Source of the DNA: Silurus meridionalis
Taxonomy: Eukaryota; Chordata; Actinopteri; Siluriformes; Siluridae
NCBI RefSeq assembly: GCF_014805685.1
Contig: NC_060892.1
Span: 14,700,990-14,764,989 of the forward strand
Direction: 5' to 3'
DNA length: 64,000 nucleotides
In this document: positions 1-10,995 of the stretch, piece by piece
How positions within the stretch are numbered: position 1 is the first letter of the stretch
Layout of the letters: every line of letters begins with the position of its first letter
Position numbers and translations under genes: made by a program
Notes under the pieces: model-generated
The model's input: only the letters and a program-made list of their open reading frames with translations
The model's database searches: none
Told to the model about the DNA's origin: nothing

Positions 1-426
1 GTCTTAAAGAAGAATGCTTTTTTTCTCCTTTAGAGATCAGCAGGTTGCAGATTCTATTAAGAATAGAGGAGGACGTGGCGTAATGAAGACTAAGAGAAGT
101 GACGTCTCATAACCGGGGCAGTTCTGTGAGTGTGCCTATGGGTGCATTTCTGAGTTACGTGTAAACATTTTAGATTTGAAGCTGTAAATAAGTTACATAT
201 CAAACATCACAATACAGATCACATGAGATTCACAGCAAATGCGTAAACAAATAAACAGTAATGCAGAATCAATCAACAGAATGTCAATAGAGCTTTGATT
301 ATTTCAGCATTTTATAACAGTCTGCTATAAGTTTTATGTGTTTCCAAGATCTTCAGGGCAGGAGTTAACACTTGATGTCAACAAATTACACAGATTGGTG
401 GGGTTATACTCACCATAGAGAGCAGT
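1..426. other. unannotated intron sequence
   Basis: I see no gene, long repeat or recognisable element here. It is AT-rich unique-looking sequence leading into the Tc1-type relic. Confidence 0.5.
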
Positions 427-735
427 GTTTGGACACCTGACATTTCCAGCCACATGTGGTTTATTATCAAACAGTTTCAAAGACTGAGGCACACAATTGG
501 ATGTTGTAGCATTCAATTTTCCCTTCGCTTGAACTAGGAGACCTAAACCTGTTCCAAAGTCAGCTCTATGAAGATATAATGTGGTCTCGTCACCCTACAT
601 CAGTACCTGACTTTGCTAACACCCTTGTAGTTGAATGAGCACAAATCTCTGCAAACACTCTGCAAAATCTAGTGGAGCATCTGCCCAATGGAGGTTATTA
701 TAACAGCAAATAGGGCTGAGGAATGGGATTTTCAT
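427..735 (+). mobile_element. Tc1/mariner-type non-autonomous relic
   Basis: This degenerate copy belongs to the same family as 1763-2215 and 44677-45514. Shared landmarks in order are a ttggacacctgac start, atgtggttt, a tgtagcatt block, the phrase catcagtacctgactttgct, and gcacaaatctctgcaaac followed by ggaggttattataacagc. In better copies these blocks correspond to the C-terminal part of a Tc1-like transposase read on the plus strand. This copy has lost the outer terminal repeat and most of the region around the third catalytic residue. It encodes nothing intact. Confidence 0.7.
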
Positions 736-1664
736 ATACAAATTACACATACAAAAACCTTTTTTATATAGTGTAGTTGTTACATCATTAAATGTAACAA
801 TGATGCTGTTCTTTATTAAATAGAAATATAATTGTTAAAAAGTGATTGTTGCTGTTGTATAAAAAGAATGAAACACCTGAAATAAATTCAAGGTGGTAAC
901 ATTAACTTCACTCCATTAAACAGCCGCATTGTTGATTGTTTTCCTATAACAGAACACCTCATCTCCTTGTAATTCCTAGTACAGCCCATGAAATCCCCAG
1001 CAGAGCCATTCTCCCTGTGGCTGGTGTATAAGCTTCGACTAATTAACAAAAAAGCATTTATAATTATAATATAGTGCAAATATTGTACATTTACATTTTC
1101 TCTTTTTTCCGTCTCTGTACACAAGCTGTAAGAAAAAAAAAATGATACACAACAAAGAGCACAACTACTCCACTTATGCCTGGTTTACAAAGAGTCATTT
1201 GGGTATTCACATGTCAGTATCAGGTATCAGTGATCCCTGAGGTCAGATATCAGTTTCACAAAAAAAAAAAAAAAAAAACCCTACAATTAGGATTTCCTTT
1301 AAAACACTAGGGTGACAGTGATTTTAGTTCCAGTTTGAAACTGGAGCCTAGTCATGCATGCAAAATGTTTGCTTAATATAGGTCAAAAAAATAAATAAAA
1401 TACCCTCTTTAAACCCAAGTGCACTTAGGAAATGGAGTAAGCACGTCTAAATGGCTGCACTGAATTAGCGTTAAAAAAGCTTGGGGTGGAGTCAGAGAAA
1501 CATAAATGCTTTATGATTTAATGGAGATTTAGTGGTGTATAAATACAAAATCATCTCATGAAGTAGTGTGATTAATTAATCAATAAAGTATGAGCACTCT
1601 ATTTATTTCTCAAACCATCCCAGAGATCCAGCCTGTTTTATAAATATTTATATATTATATAAAT

Positions 1665-1673
<9 letters not shown>
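736..1673. other. unannotated intron sequence
   Basis: AT-rich intron sequence with an A18 run at about 1261-1278. I see no exon or recognisable element. Confidence 0.5.

Positions 1674-1725
<52 letters not shown>
1674..1725. repeat. (TA)n microsatellite
   Basis: About 26 uninterrupted TA units directly upstream of a Tc1-type relic. Tc1/mariner elements target TA, so the adjacency probably reflects insertion into or next to the tract. Confidence 0.95.
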
Positions 1726-1728
<3 letters not shown>

Positions 1729-1762
1729 TTATATATTTATATATATACAATATAGACAATAT

Positions 1763-2215
1763 AGAAATATTTGGACACCTGATTTATCCAGCAATATGTG
1801 GTTGTGCAATACAAACCCAGTTGTATAGGATGTCTTAGGATGTGGTAGCATTACATTTTCCTTTTATTTAAATTAGGAGACATGGACCTGTTCCAGCATG
1901 ACAATGCCCCTGTGCACAAAGCCAGCTCTATGAAAATATAGATTTCATGGACTACATGTAAATAGAAGACCTTCAATGGTCTGTCTAATAGCTCTGAATT
2001 CAACCTATTTAAATACCTTTGGGATAAATGTGAAAGCTGAGTGCACACCAGGCCTCCTCACCCCACAGAACATCAGTACATGACTTTACTAACAGCCTTG
2101 TGTCTGAATGAGAACAAATCTTCAAGAGTAAAATCTATTGGAAGAACTTCCCAGAAGTGTGGAGGATAGAACAGCAAATGGAACTCAATGTGGACTCGGA
2201 TGTTCAAAAAGCATA
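1763..2215 (+). mobile_element. Tc1/mariner-type non-autonomous relic
   Basis: A fuller copy of the family seen at 427-735. It contains ttggacacctgat, ttgtataggatgtctta, tgttccagcatgacaatgcc, aatacctttgggataaa (a decayed form of the HLWDE block that follows the catalytic glutamate in Tc1-like transposases), and catcagtacatgactttact. The reading frame is broken by many substitutions and stops, so it is a dead fossil. It lies immediately downstream of a TA microsatellite. Confidence 0.75.
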
Positions 2216-2694
2216 AGCTGTAGTTAGTCATCACCATTATTAGAATTAAGGCTGTTTTTTTCTTAATGTTTATTGAGTTTAATTACCGGAGCGAGCAAAA
2301 CTGAAATCAGGACTGTTAATAAGGTAAAATGAATAAAGTGTCTTGTTTATGTAATGCCATGCTAAAAGCAATATAGATCCCCGAATTTAAATTCTTGTAT
2401 AGTAAAGTCATTGTAATGAACAGCACACTGTTTCATTGTCTTAATTTAATTTCCTATTAATTTACATGCTTCGAAAGCAAAAACATTCATCTGTTCAGCG
2501 GCATGGAAGCTACGATTCATCAGACAAAGATGTGTTGATGTTCTGCTCCGAATTAATGTGAATAATAAAACAGGTCGAAAAGGAAACACTCTTAAAGCTG
2601 CCACTGCAGCTACATTTAAGATGTTGAACGTTTAAGAGATCGTTGGAATGTATCGCTGATTCCTGTTACCATACTACACTACGGGTCTAACAGT

Positions 2695-2765
2695 GCAAAA
2701 AACTCACGGTCCGGTACGTACCTCGATTTTTAAGTCATGGTTCAATTTCTGTACGGTTAGGGGGA
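2695..2765. mobile_element. possible old hAT-type terminal fragment
   Basis: The stretch contains ggtccggtacgtacctcg and a following cggttaggggg, like the wordy GGTTCGGTACG ends of a common fish hAT-like repeat. A second piece with cgaaccgaaag and ctgtaccgaaa lies at about 5166-5245. The two could be opposite ends of one old element later invaded by the elements at 2802-3584 and 4103-5099. Recognition is by word similarity only. Confidence 0.3.
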
Positions 2766-2801
2766 AGAAATACAAAACAAAAAATTCCTTGTCGTTTTTA
2801 A

Positions 2802-3584
2802 TTACCGTATTTTTCGGACTATAAACCGCTACTTTTTCCCCACGTTTTGAACCCCGCGCCTTAAACAACGAAGCGGATTATTTATGAATTTTTCCTGGGT
2901 TTTTCCCGGTTTCACAAACTTCAAGCCAAAAAACTGAACCCCATAACATTAGACCAATAAAATTTCCGAACGGAAACAAAAAAGTGCACCTCACCTGTGT
3001 TCTGAGCTGCACGGCTTCGGGAGAAAAACACGTTTTTTTTTTTTTTTTACGCACGACGATGCCAAAAGATAAACTCCCGAAAGAAATAGTTGTGAAAGGA
3101 AGGAGGAAGACAGTGAACAATGACTTTCTTGGTCAGCTACTGTTTAGATACAAGCCGTTGTAGCGTGTTGAGTCAGAGTGAAGGGAGAGCTCGCTAACTC
3201 CATTTGCACCAGAAATCATATAAGCACAGACATGTTTCCAAAACTCGTGCTTTTTTATTTTTCTTGGCAACAGTGTTAAAGGTTAGTCAAAGAAACTTAG
3301 AAATCAGCATCAGAAAATAAGGACATAATCCTCGTCTTGAACACACGCAGTAATAGCGGAAAAATGCAGTGCCACGCTATTCCCAAAATACCGCTCTGCT
3401 CCTAAAGGAAGCGCAACATATTTGACCAGTTAGACCGTGTGTAACGTGTCTTTCGTTAAAGCCTGTGTAAAGTACATTAGTGTAGACACATGCGTCTTAT
3501 TTATGTTAAAAAAATAATAATTTGTAAAATTCAGTGGGTGTGGCTTATATATGGGTGCGCTTTATAGTCCGGAAATTACGGTAA
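2802..3584. mobile_element. TIR DNA transposon, family unassigned, non-autonomous
   Basis: Long imperfect terminal inverted repeats are visible. The left end reads ttaccgtatttttcggacta and the right end, reverse-complemented, reads ttaccgtaatttccggacta; the similarity continues about 8 bp further inward. TA dinucleotides stand at both boundaries (2803-2804 and 3582-3583), compatible with a TA-targeting mariner/pogo-like element, but TTA/TAA targeting fits equally well. The roughly 780-bp interior has only short open frames, so it cannot encode a full transposase. Superfamily is left open. Confidence 0.75.
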
Positions 3585-4102
3585 AGCAGTTCATTATAAT
3601 TAACATTTGTTATTGTCAACATAGGAACAATTTACATTTTTACAACAATTTTCAATAAAATGCTTGCTTGGTTGGTTAAGTAATATATAAAATAATATTT
3701 TATAAAAAATTAAATAGAAAAAATCAAACTAATGCATTAAACTTTTTTTATTAAACTGACTAAATTAAGCAATTTAATATTTAATATTTTATTTTCTAAA
3801 GATATGATCTACTTAACTGTTCTACTCAGCATACTTTAACAAATGTCTTCATTCCTTCCATCCATCATTTATTCGCTCCCTCGATATGTGGAATTGAAAG
3901 GATTTTCTCCTTTAAAGAGAAATTCTTGAAGCTGGACAATAAACGCTAAAGAAACCATATCACTAGCGCTATATAATCTTTTTCATGCATGTGCAAAACA
4001 AAAACATGAAAAAAAATTATTATTAAACTTGAAAACCACAGTGACACTGTGCTAACTCTAGTTTGTTTTTTATACCCCTGGCATTGTTGTATATGTTTTC
4101 AA

Positions 4103-5099
4103 CAGTGGTGGGCTGTGCATTTGGTACCTGGGCCTTCAGTGGGGACTTAACCGCCTTAATCCACCTCTTGATACCACCAGTATCACGTCGCAATTATAGA
4201 AACCATCAATACTGTACAAAAATTAGTAAAGCAAAAAACCCAGTTAAGACCACTCCAAACTCTACACTACAACCGCAACTGTGCACCTACATCATCTGGA
4301 GCAGTTCAGAATCAATATTTGTCTAATAAAATGACAAAAACATAGAAAATGTAATAAAATACATCATACTCACCAGAGATGCAGACTAATAATTCATACA
4401 CATATAATTTGCAACACTCCTCAGAGGCTGTAATCCAGTGGTACCGCTCGTATTCACTGGTCTGGAAGTGGAGAACAAACCCTTTTCCCGGGCTGAGACA
4501 CGCTAGCTAGCTTCTGGGTTGGCCGACCTTTTCTAGCTTCGTCTAGCTTTTTTAAAAATGTATTTTTAATTATGTCTGAGACCAAATCAATTTCTCTTCC
4601 TCCGTAGACATAAAAAGTCTAACTCAGATGTATTTATGTGTGCAGAGCTACACATGTGTTTTGCTAGTTGAACTTGGCTTTACAGTTTCCCTCTGACCAA
4701 CCAATCAGAGGACGGAAAAATGCTGACGCTATTCTGGGCCAGCTAGCTGCCCTGTGAGGCGAATATGAAATCTGATAAAGAAACAGATCCATTGCTAATA
4801 TAGACTAAGTTACACCGGCCAGCACTACTGATTGTGAAGGTCCTGAGCAAATTAGATTGACATGTCAGCACATAGAGGCTGAAATCTGATTGGACAAAAA
4901 ATCTAACATCCACATACACGTACTGGAAACAGTGCAGTCAAGAGAAACACTACGAAATGAATAAAATAGACTTTTGGGAATAAATGAATACAATTTCATG
5001 AAACAAATATTAGAATTTAGTTTGTAAATGTGGGTCAGTGCCTCTGATAGTGTTTAGGCCAGCAGAGAAGACTTTGCTGGCTCTGACGGCCAACCACTG
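4103..5099 (+). mobile_element. hAT-type non-autonomous element, copy A
   Basis: The element begins cagtggtgggctgtgcat and ends ggccaaccactg, giving CAGTGG-type terminal inverted repeats. It is bracketed by a perfect 8-bp target-site duplication, gttttcaa, at 4095-4102 and 5100-5107. CAG-type termini and 8-bp duplications are the hAT signature. The 997-bp body has no transposase frame. A second copy in the opposite orientation lies at 10991-11901, and the two share the cctgggccttcagtgggga end, the hairpin-like centre and the gccagcagagaaga end. Confidence 0.88.
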
Positions 5100-5107
5100 G
5101 TTTTCAA

Positions 5108-5639
5108 GTTTAATAATAATATTTTTTTTTTTAAATGCACTTAAAGTGCAAGGTGGAGACTAAACAAATTTGCATATATGTCCCGAACCGAAAGCCCTGT
5201 ACCGAAAACTTTTGGTCTGAATATGTTTATCATTAAACCCCTATTATATACTACTACATATGCTACAAACTATTTATAAATCATCTGCACGTACATTAAA
5301 AATATTAATCACCACAAACATCTATCCATTAATCACAAATCATAGCATAATCATGTGAACGAGAACAACAGCCTAGAGCGCGTCCCTTAAACACCATCCC
5401 CTCAAACAGAAAGTAATTAGTCATGGTGTGCACAAGGCCACAGTACACAAGAGTATAATAGGAAAAATGAAGACAGGAATCCTCTAACAGGAAAATGGAT
5501 TGCGTTGTTAGCGGATCACGTTAATGGCGCATGATGCAGAACATGTTTTCGATTAAACTTTTTAATACAACCCTAATTCAGGGAATTTATGTCTAAAAAT
5601 ATAATTTAAAAAAATGCAAAAGCCACATAGTTAAGCTAC
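5108..5639. other. unannotated intron sequence
   Basis: Apart from the possible hAT end piece at about 5166-5245, I see no exon or repeat. Confidence 0.4.
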
Positions 5640-5930
5640 CTTTAATTTTTCATTTTAAAGCTTAAAGTGGCTGCTTGTCGAGGAGAGCATGGGGATTTCC
5701 CCTCTTCTCCTTCCCTCATGCTAGGTTGTTTTCTGCTGAACGTGCTGATGTTTCGCCTTCATCCGTGCCACCAGTGTGTTTTCTTTTTATGTGCTCATGC
5801 ATCACTGTGATACTTCCATCCCACACAAGCTCCATTGTGCACAAGTTGCAGGTTAGTCTTGGATGATTTGGGAAGACACTTTTTCCTGCTGCCGGTTGAC
5901 CAGTACTTTTCGCCATTTCGCAAGCGGATG
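5640..5930 (-). pseudogene. BED-type zinc-finger fragment of a hAT transposase
   Basis: On the minus strand, 5716-5916 reads as 66 residues with a BED/C2H2-like finger: a Cys-x2-Cys pair in LTCNLCTMELVWDG, then HEHIKRKHTG, giving His-x4-His spacing. This layout is typical of the N-terminal DNA-binding domain of hAT transposases and their domesticated ZBED relatives. The frame stops right after a short Ser/Ala/Glu-rich linker and no catalytic RNase H-like domain follows. It is therefore a transposon fragment, not a host ZBED gene. The 5'-truncated LINE starting near 5946 abuts its N-terminal side. Confidence 0.55.
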
Positions 5931-6694
5931 TGTTATCTTGCCGTCTCTGTGTTATCTTGCAGACTCACGACTGTGTACCAACGCACAGGTCGCATCATAT
6001 CATTAAGTTTGCTGATGACACGACCGTGGTGGGTCTAATCAGCAAGAACGACGAGTCAGCATACAGAGAGGAGGTGCAACGGTTAACAGCCTGGTGTGGA
6101 GCCAACAACCTGTCTCTGAACGTGGACAAAACCAAAGAGATGGTTGTTGACTTCAGGAGAACACAGAGTGACCATTCTCCACTGATCATCGATGGATCTT
6201 CAGTGGAGATCGTCAAGAGCACCAAATTCCTTGGTGTTCATCTGGCGGACAACCTCACCTGGTCACTTAACACCAGCTCCATCACCAAGAAAGCCCAGCA
6301 GCGTCTCTACTTCCTGAGAAGGCTGAGGAAAGCTCATCTCCCTCCCCCCATCCTGACCATGTTCTACAGAGGAACCATCGAGAGCATCTTAAGCAGCTGC
6401 ATCACTGCCTGTTTTGGGAACTGCACCGTCTCGGATCGCAAGACCCTACAGAGGATAGTGAGGACAGCTGAGAAGATCATCGGAGTCTCTCTCCCCTCTA
6501 TCATGGACATTTACACCACACGCTGCATCCGCAAAGCACACAGCATTGTGGATGACCACACACACCTGTCACACACACACTTCACCCTCCTACCATCAGG
6601 GAAACGGTTCCGAAGCATTCGGGCCGTCACATCAAGACTGTGCAACAGTTTTTTCCCGCAAGCCATCAGGCTATTCAACAAACATCTGAACTGA
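5930..6694 (+). pseudogene. reverse transcriptase C-terminal fragment
   Basis: The frame gives 254 residues, of which about residues 11-254 belong to the LINE; the first ATG-proximal residues look like flank. Residues 27-30, FADD, are RT catalytic motif C. They are followed by the thumb-like block (LSLNVDKTKEMVVDFRR), [18 protein letters not shown] and the C-terminal IRLFN end. The upstream palm motifs are absent, so no activity is possible. At the ITACFG position Cys replaces the Trp seen in the second tandem copy, which suggests a mutation after duplication. Confidence 0.85.
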
Positions 6695-7403
6695 ACTCTC
6701 TCTCACACACATACACACTTACACACACACTTACACACAACTGAGTGACTGATCTGTACAACCGGACTCAACACACATACACTTCGCACACCCAGGTTTT
6801 AGCACCATTCACACCTTTCATTATCGCAAAATGTTTACATGCCGTTTGTTGCTGATCTTCCGGGACTTGCTCTTTTTGCACAATATTCTGTCCAAATCCT
6901 TTGGTCACTGTTCAGGATATTTTGATTGCTGCTATTGTAGAATTGCACAATTCTGTTACATTTTTCTGCTATTGTAGAATTGCACAATTCTGTTTACATT
7001 TCTCTGTTTACATTTTTTCTGCTACTGTGCACCTTTTTCTGTCACGACAGGTTTTACTGGTGGAGCTATTGCTGTTTTTATTTTTATATTTTGTGTATTG
7101 TGTATTGTCCTGCACTGTCCTGTGTTGTCTTGCACTGTCCTGTGTTGTCCTGCACTGTCTTGTGTTGTCTTTTGCACTGTCTTGTGTTGTCTTTTGCACT
7201 GTTTGCACCAGTTGCACACATGCACTTTATGTGGTGAGGATCTTAGTTCCTGGCCCTGTGTTCTTCTGTACTGTGACTGTTTGTTTTATGTTGTTTTATG
7301 TAGCACCTGGGTTCAGGAGAAATGTTGTTTCATTTCACTGTATACTGCATCAGCTATATATGGTTGAAATGACAATAAAAGCTTCTTGACTTGACTTGAC
7401 TTG
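5946..7403 (+). mobile_element. 5'-truncated LINE (CR1/L2/Rex-like), duplicated copy 1
   Basis: The 3' half of a non-LTR retrotransposon: the end of the reverse transcriptase, the C-terminal domain, a long 3' UTR and a short tandem tail. Endonuclease and most of the RT are missing, so it is a dead-on-arrival 5' truncation. The 3' UTR holds a roughly 22-bp tandem repeat of tgcactgtcctgtgttgtc type at about 7100-7205. The element ends atgacaataaaagcttcttg plus (acttg)n at 7403. The clade name rests on the style of the C-terminal domain and tail; Jockey-superfamily membership is safer than L2 specifically. Confidence 0.85.
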
Positions 7404-7909
7404 TCACGCTAACTCGTCACTTGAGCAGCCCAACTAATCGATAACAACGATTCGATTGGCGAATACGTGATAATGTTTTAGGTGCTGGTCTAAGTCAACA
7501 GACCAAGATTCCTAAACCAGTCACTACATTGAATTAATAATTGAAATACACTTTTCATCCGCATTCATGTATAAATTCAGTATGTTTAGAACTCGAGCAG
7601 ACACTATGCTACAGTTCTGCTGTGATTTCTAGTAAATTAATAATGCATGCAAATATTGATGAAAATGCTGAGAACTAAGTTTTTATAAGCCATTTCTAAA
7701 TTCTATACCTGCATTTTGCATGAAGCTGATACTAGCGAAACATGGATTAGTATATTACTGGTTCACAAGCTTAAAATATTTCAGCATTTCAGTAAAAGAA
7801 AGCATGTCACTGTGCTATCTTTAATAATCCTATACACTACATAGTCAAAAGTATTTGCACCCTTGACAGTTGTACACATACTGTATGTGGTTCCTCTCTA
7901 AACCGTAGT
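6031..7909. repeat. tandem segmental duplication, unit 1
   Basis: This 1,879-bp unit is repeated head-to-tail at 7910-9778. It holds the LINE 3' half (6031-7403) and 506 bp of non-LINE flank (7404-7909). The heptamer ccgtggt precedes the unit at 6024-6030 and ccgtagt ends it at 7903-7909, giving a 6/7 microhomology at the junction. By eye the 506-bp flank is identical in both units, while the LINE parts differ at many positions. Confidence 0.95.
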
Positions 7910-8569
7910 GGGTCTAATCAGCAAGAACGACGAGTCAGCATACAGAGAGGAGGTGCAACGGTTAACAGCCTGGTGTGGAGCCAACAACCTGTCTCTGAAC
8001 GTGGACAAAACCAAAGAGATGGTTGTTGACTTCAGGAGAACACAGAGTGACCATTCTCCACTGATCATCGATGGATCTTCAGTGGAGATCGTCAAAACAC
8101 CAAATTCCTTGGTGTTCATCTGGCGGACAACCTCACCTGGTCACTTAACACCAGCTCCATCACCAAGAAAGCCCAGCAGCGTCTCTACTTCCTGAGAAGG
8201 CTGAGGAAAGCTCATCTCCCTCCCCCCATCCTGACCATGTTCTATAGAGGGACCATCGAGAGCATCTTAAGCAGCTGCATCACTGCCTGGTTTGGGAACT
8301 GCACCGTCTCGGATCGCAAGACCCTACAGAGGATAGTGAGGACAGCTGAGAAGATCATCGAGTCTCTCTCCCTCTATCATGGACATTTACACCACACGCT
8401 GCATCCGCAAAGCACACAGCATTGTGGATGACCACACACCCATCACACACACACTTCACCCTCCTACCATCAGGGAAACGGTTCCGAAGCATTCGGGCCG
8501 TCACATCAAGACTGTGCAACAGTTTTTTCCCGCAAGCCATCAGGCTATTCAACAAACATCTGAACTGAA

Positions 8570-8600
<31 letters not shown>

Positions 8601-9272
8601 ACTTACACACAACTGAGTGACTGATCTGTACAACCGGACTCAACACACATACACTTCACACACCCAGGTTTCAGCACCATTCACACCTTTCATTATCGCA
8701 AAATGTTTACATGCCGTTTGTTGCTGATCTTCCGGGACTTGCTCTTTTTGCACAATATTCTGTCCAAATCCTTTGGTCACTGTTCAGGATATTTTGATTG
8801 CTGCTATTGTAGAATTGCACAATTCTGTTACATTTTTCTGCTATTGTAGAATTGCACAATTCTGTTTACATTTCTCTGTTTACATTTTTTCTGCTACTGT
8901 GCACCTTTTTCTGTCACGACAGGTTTTACTGGTGGAGCTATTGCTGTTTTTATTTTTATATTTTGTGTATTGTGTATTGTCCTGCACTGTCCTGTGTTGT
9001 CTTGCACTGTCCCGTGTTGTCTTGCACTGTCTTGTGTTGTCTTGCACTGTCTTGTGTTGTCTTTTGCACTGTTTGCACCAGTTGCACACATGCACTTTAT
9101 GTGGTGAGGATCTTAGTTCCTGGCCCTGTGTTCTTCTGTTCTGTGACTGTTGTTTTATGTTGTTTTATGTAGCATCAGGGTTCAGGAGGAACGTTGTTTC
9201 ATTTCACTGTGTACTGCATCAGCTATATATGGTTGAAATGACAATAAAAGCTTCTTGACTTGACTTGACTTG
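7910..9272 (+). mobile_element. LINE 3' half, duplicated copy 2 (frameshifted)
   Basis: The same LINE fragment as copy 1, starting inside the RT just after motif C because the duplication breakpoint lies there. The frame opens with GLISKNDESAYREEV and breaks near 8094 and again near 8360. The ITAWFG tryptophan is retained where copy 1 has Cys. The tail again ends in (acttg)n at 9272. No protein can be made. Confidence 0.88.
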
Positions 9273-9778
9273 TCACGCTAACTCGTCACTTGAGCAGCCC
9301 AACTAATCGATAACAACGATTCGATTGGCGAATACGTGATAATGTTTTAGGTGCTGGTCTAAGTCAACAGACCAAGATTCCTAAACCAGTCACTACATTG
9401 AATTAATAATTGAAATACACTTTTCATCCGCATTCATGTATAAATTCAGTATGTTTAGAACTCGAGCAGACACTATGCTACAGTTCTGCTGTGATTTCTA
9501 GTAAATTAATAATGCATGCAAATATTGATGAAAATGCTGAGAACTAAGTTTTTATAAGCCATTTCTAAATTCTATACCTGCATTTTGCATGAAGCTGATA
9601 CTAGCGAAACATGGATTAGTATATTACTGGTTCACAAGCTTAAAATATTTCAGCATTTCAGTAAAAGAAAGCATGTCACTGTGCTATCTTTAATAATCCT
9701 ATACACTACATAGTCAAAAGTATTTGCACCCTTGACAGTTGTACACATACTGTATGTGGTTCCTCTCTAAACCGTAGT
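7910..9778. repeat. tandem segmental duplication, unit 2
   Basis: This is the second unit, 1,869 bp, with LINE part 7910-9272 and flank 9273-9778. Relative to unit 1 it has one-base deletions (for example near 8094 and two near 8360) that break the RT frame, a longer CA tract at about 8572-8602, and a shorter 22-bp array in the 3' UTR. The unit ends at ccgtagt (9772-9778), after which unique sequence resumes. Confidence 0.95.
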
Positions 9779-9860
9779 TACAGTTAGAAACACGCAAGCA
9801 CAGTGCAGCACCGAATGGGTGTAGACAATGTATTTGGATGCGTTGCAATCCTCCTATGCA
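9711..9860 (+). mobile_element. Tc1-type relic, 5' end fragment
   Basis: The stretch contains ctacatagtcaaaagtattt, atgtggttcctctctaaacc and tttggatgcgttgcaat. These resemble, in order, the terminal repeat and first 150 bp of the Tc1-type family seen complete at 44677. The right breakpoint of the tandem duplication falls inside it, so its first 68 bp also occur at 7842-7909. Confidence 0.5.
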
Positions 9861-9954
9861 CAATGTAAGTTTAATGTAGACATGGTGTGGAATTCATTAT
9901 AGAAACATAGTAAGCAATAAATCTAGAACTGGAAGTTTAACAAGCACAAATGAG

Positions 9955-10374
9955 TAGGGCTGAAAGGATTCCTTAAGCACCTCGAGTAATTCAAATGCAA
10001 TAAAAAATAATATTCATCATATTTGCCTCAATGCTTCGTTTAGAATACACATGGAGCATTGCGTTTCCCCACGGACCATTATTACTGATGCACCACCTGG
10101 TATACTGATGCACCAAGAAACGACAGAAAGTTTCAAAATTTTGGGATAATTTCAAACAAAATATAACAAAAACAGCTTTTTGGGGGTTTTTTGTAATCTA
10201 AATATGTATTTTTATATTTTTAATTAATTATTTGTTATTATGTAATTGGGTTTAGTTTTTACAGATTGCAATTTCAGTTAAATTAAAGTATACTATTTAT
10301 CCGATTGTTTGATTAATCGTTGGAATAGTCGGTAGACTACTCGATTACTAAAATAATTTATAGCTGCAACCCTA
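9955..10374. mobile_element. hAT-like MITE
   Basis: A 420-bp segment starts tagggctgaaaggatt and ends gctgcaaccct; the reverse complement of the end gives tagggttgcagc. Near the right end, gattaatcgttggaatagtc and ggtagactactcgattac match a very common fish hAT-like MITE style. A clean 8-bp duplication is not visible, so the exact borders are approximate. Confidence 0.6.
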
Positions 10375-10934
10375 CATATGAATGTAAGCAATAAAAACAA
10401 CATTAAAATTATTATTAGCATTCAGACATTTTTTATGTAAATATATTCACTGCACTCCAGCATGTGGGGTGTGTGGGTTGAGTCGTGGTTTTATCTTTAT
10501 CTAATGTTTCGACTGAATCGATGAGGGTCTGATCTATGCGTCATGTATTTGACACGTGGCTTTTCCACCCGAGAGCCAGAAAAAATATGATGCCGCTACA
10601 TGAGAATCAATTATTTAATACTTGTTCTTGTTTTGGTCAGGCTTTTGCCCTTCAGCCGAGCAGTAATTAATTGTTTTCATTATCAGTTCTCCTTGTGCTC
10701 TATTTGTGGTAATTAAATGCCCGAGCCTTTTCATGGTGACAAAAATCAACATGCTATGAGGCTTACTGAAATTAACTCTGTGCTTCTGCTCAGGCTGGAG
10801 GGAATTCTCTGAGTGACACATTTTTATACTTGTGTTTCTGTGAGAAACTATTAAGAAATGTACTTACAAATAAGCAGGAAAAAATATTAAGGCATTGCGC
10901 AAGCTTACGATAAGATGTATATAGCTTACGATAA

Positions 10935-10938
<4 letters not shown>
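10375..10938. other. intron sequence, possible conserved non-coding block
   Basis: No exon or transposon is recognised. The part at about 10600-10800 is less simple than its surroundings and carries several TAATTA-type homeodomain-like words (cagtaattaattgt, ggtaattaaatg). It is only a candidate regulatory block because conservation cannot be tested here. Confidence 0.25.

Positions 10939-10991
<53 letters not shown>
10939..10991. repeat. (TA)n microsatellite, left half
   Basis: About 26 TA units ending exactly at the left terminus of hAT copy B. An imperfect tandem copy of agcttacgataagatgtata precedes it at about 10903-10942. Confidence 0.95.

Positions 10992-10995
<4 letters not shown>

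Noticed and set aside
3855..3955. A hAT dimerisation-domain remnant (ERIFSFKEKF-like plus-strand reading)
   Set aside because: The match is too short and weak, and its strand does not agree with the BED-finger fragment.
5716..5916. A domesticated ZBED host gene
   Set aside because: Only one finger and a short linker are present; no start context, exon structure or catalytic domain supports a host gene.
6901..7389. 162-residue Leu/Cys/Val-rich open frame, repeated at 8773-9258
   Set aside because: It lies in the LINE 3' UTR across the 22-bp tandem array. It looks membrane-like only because of the T-rich repeat.
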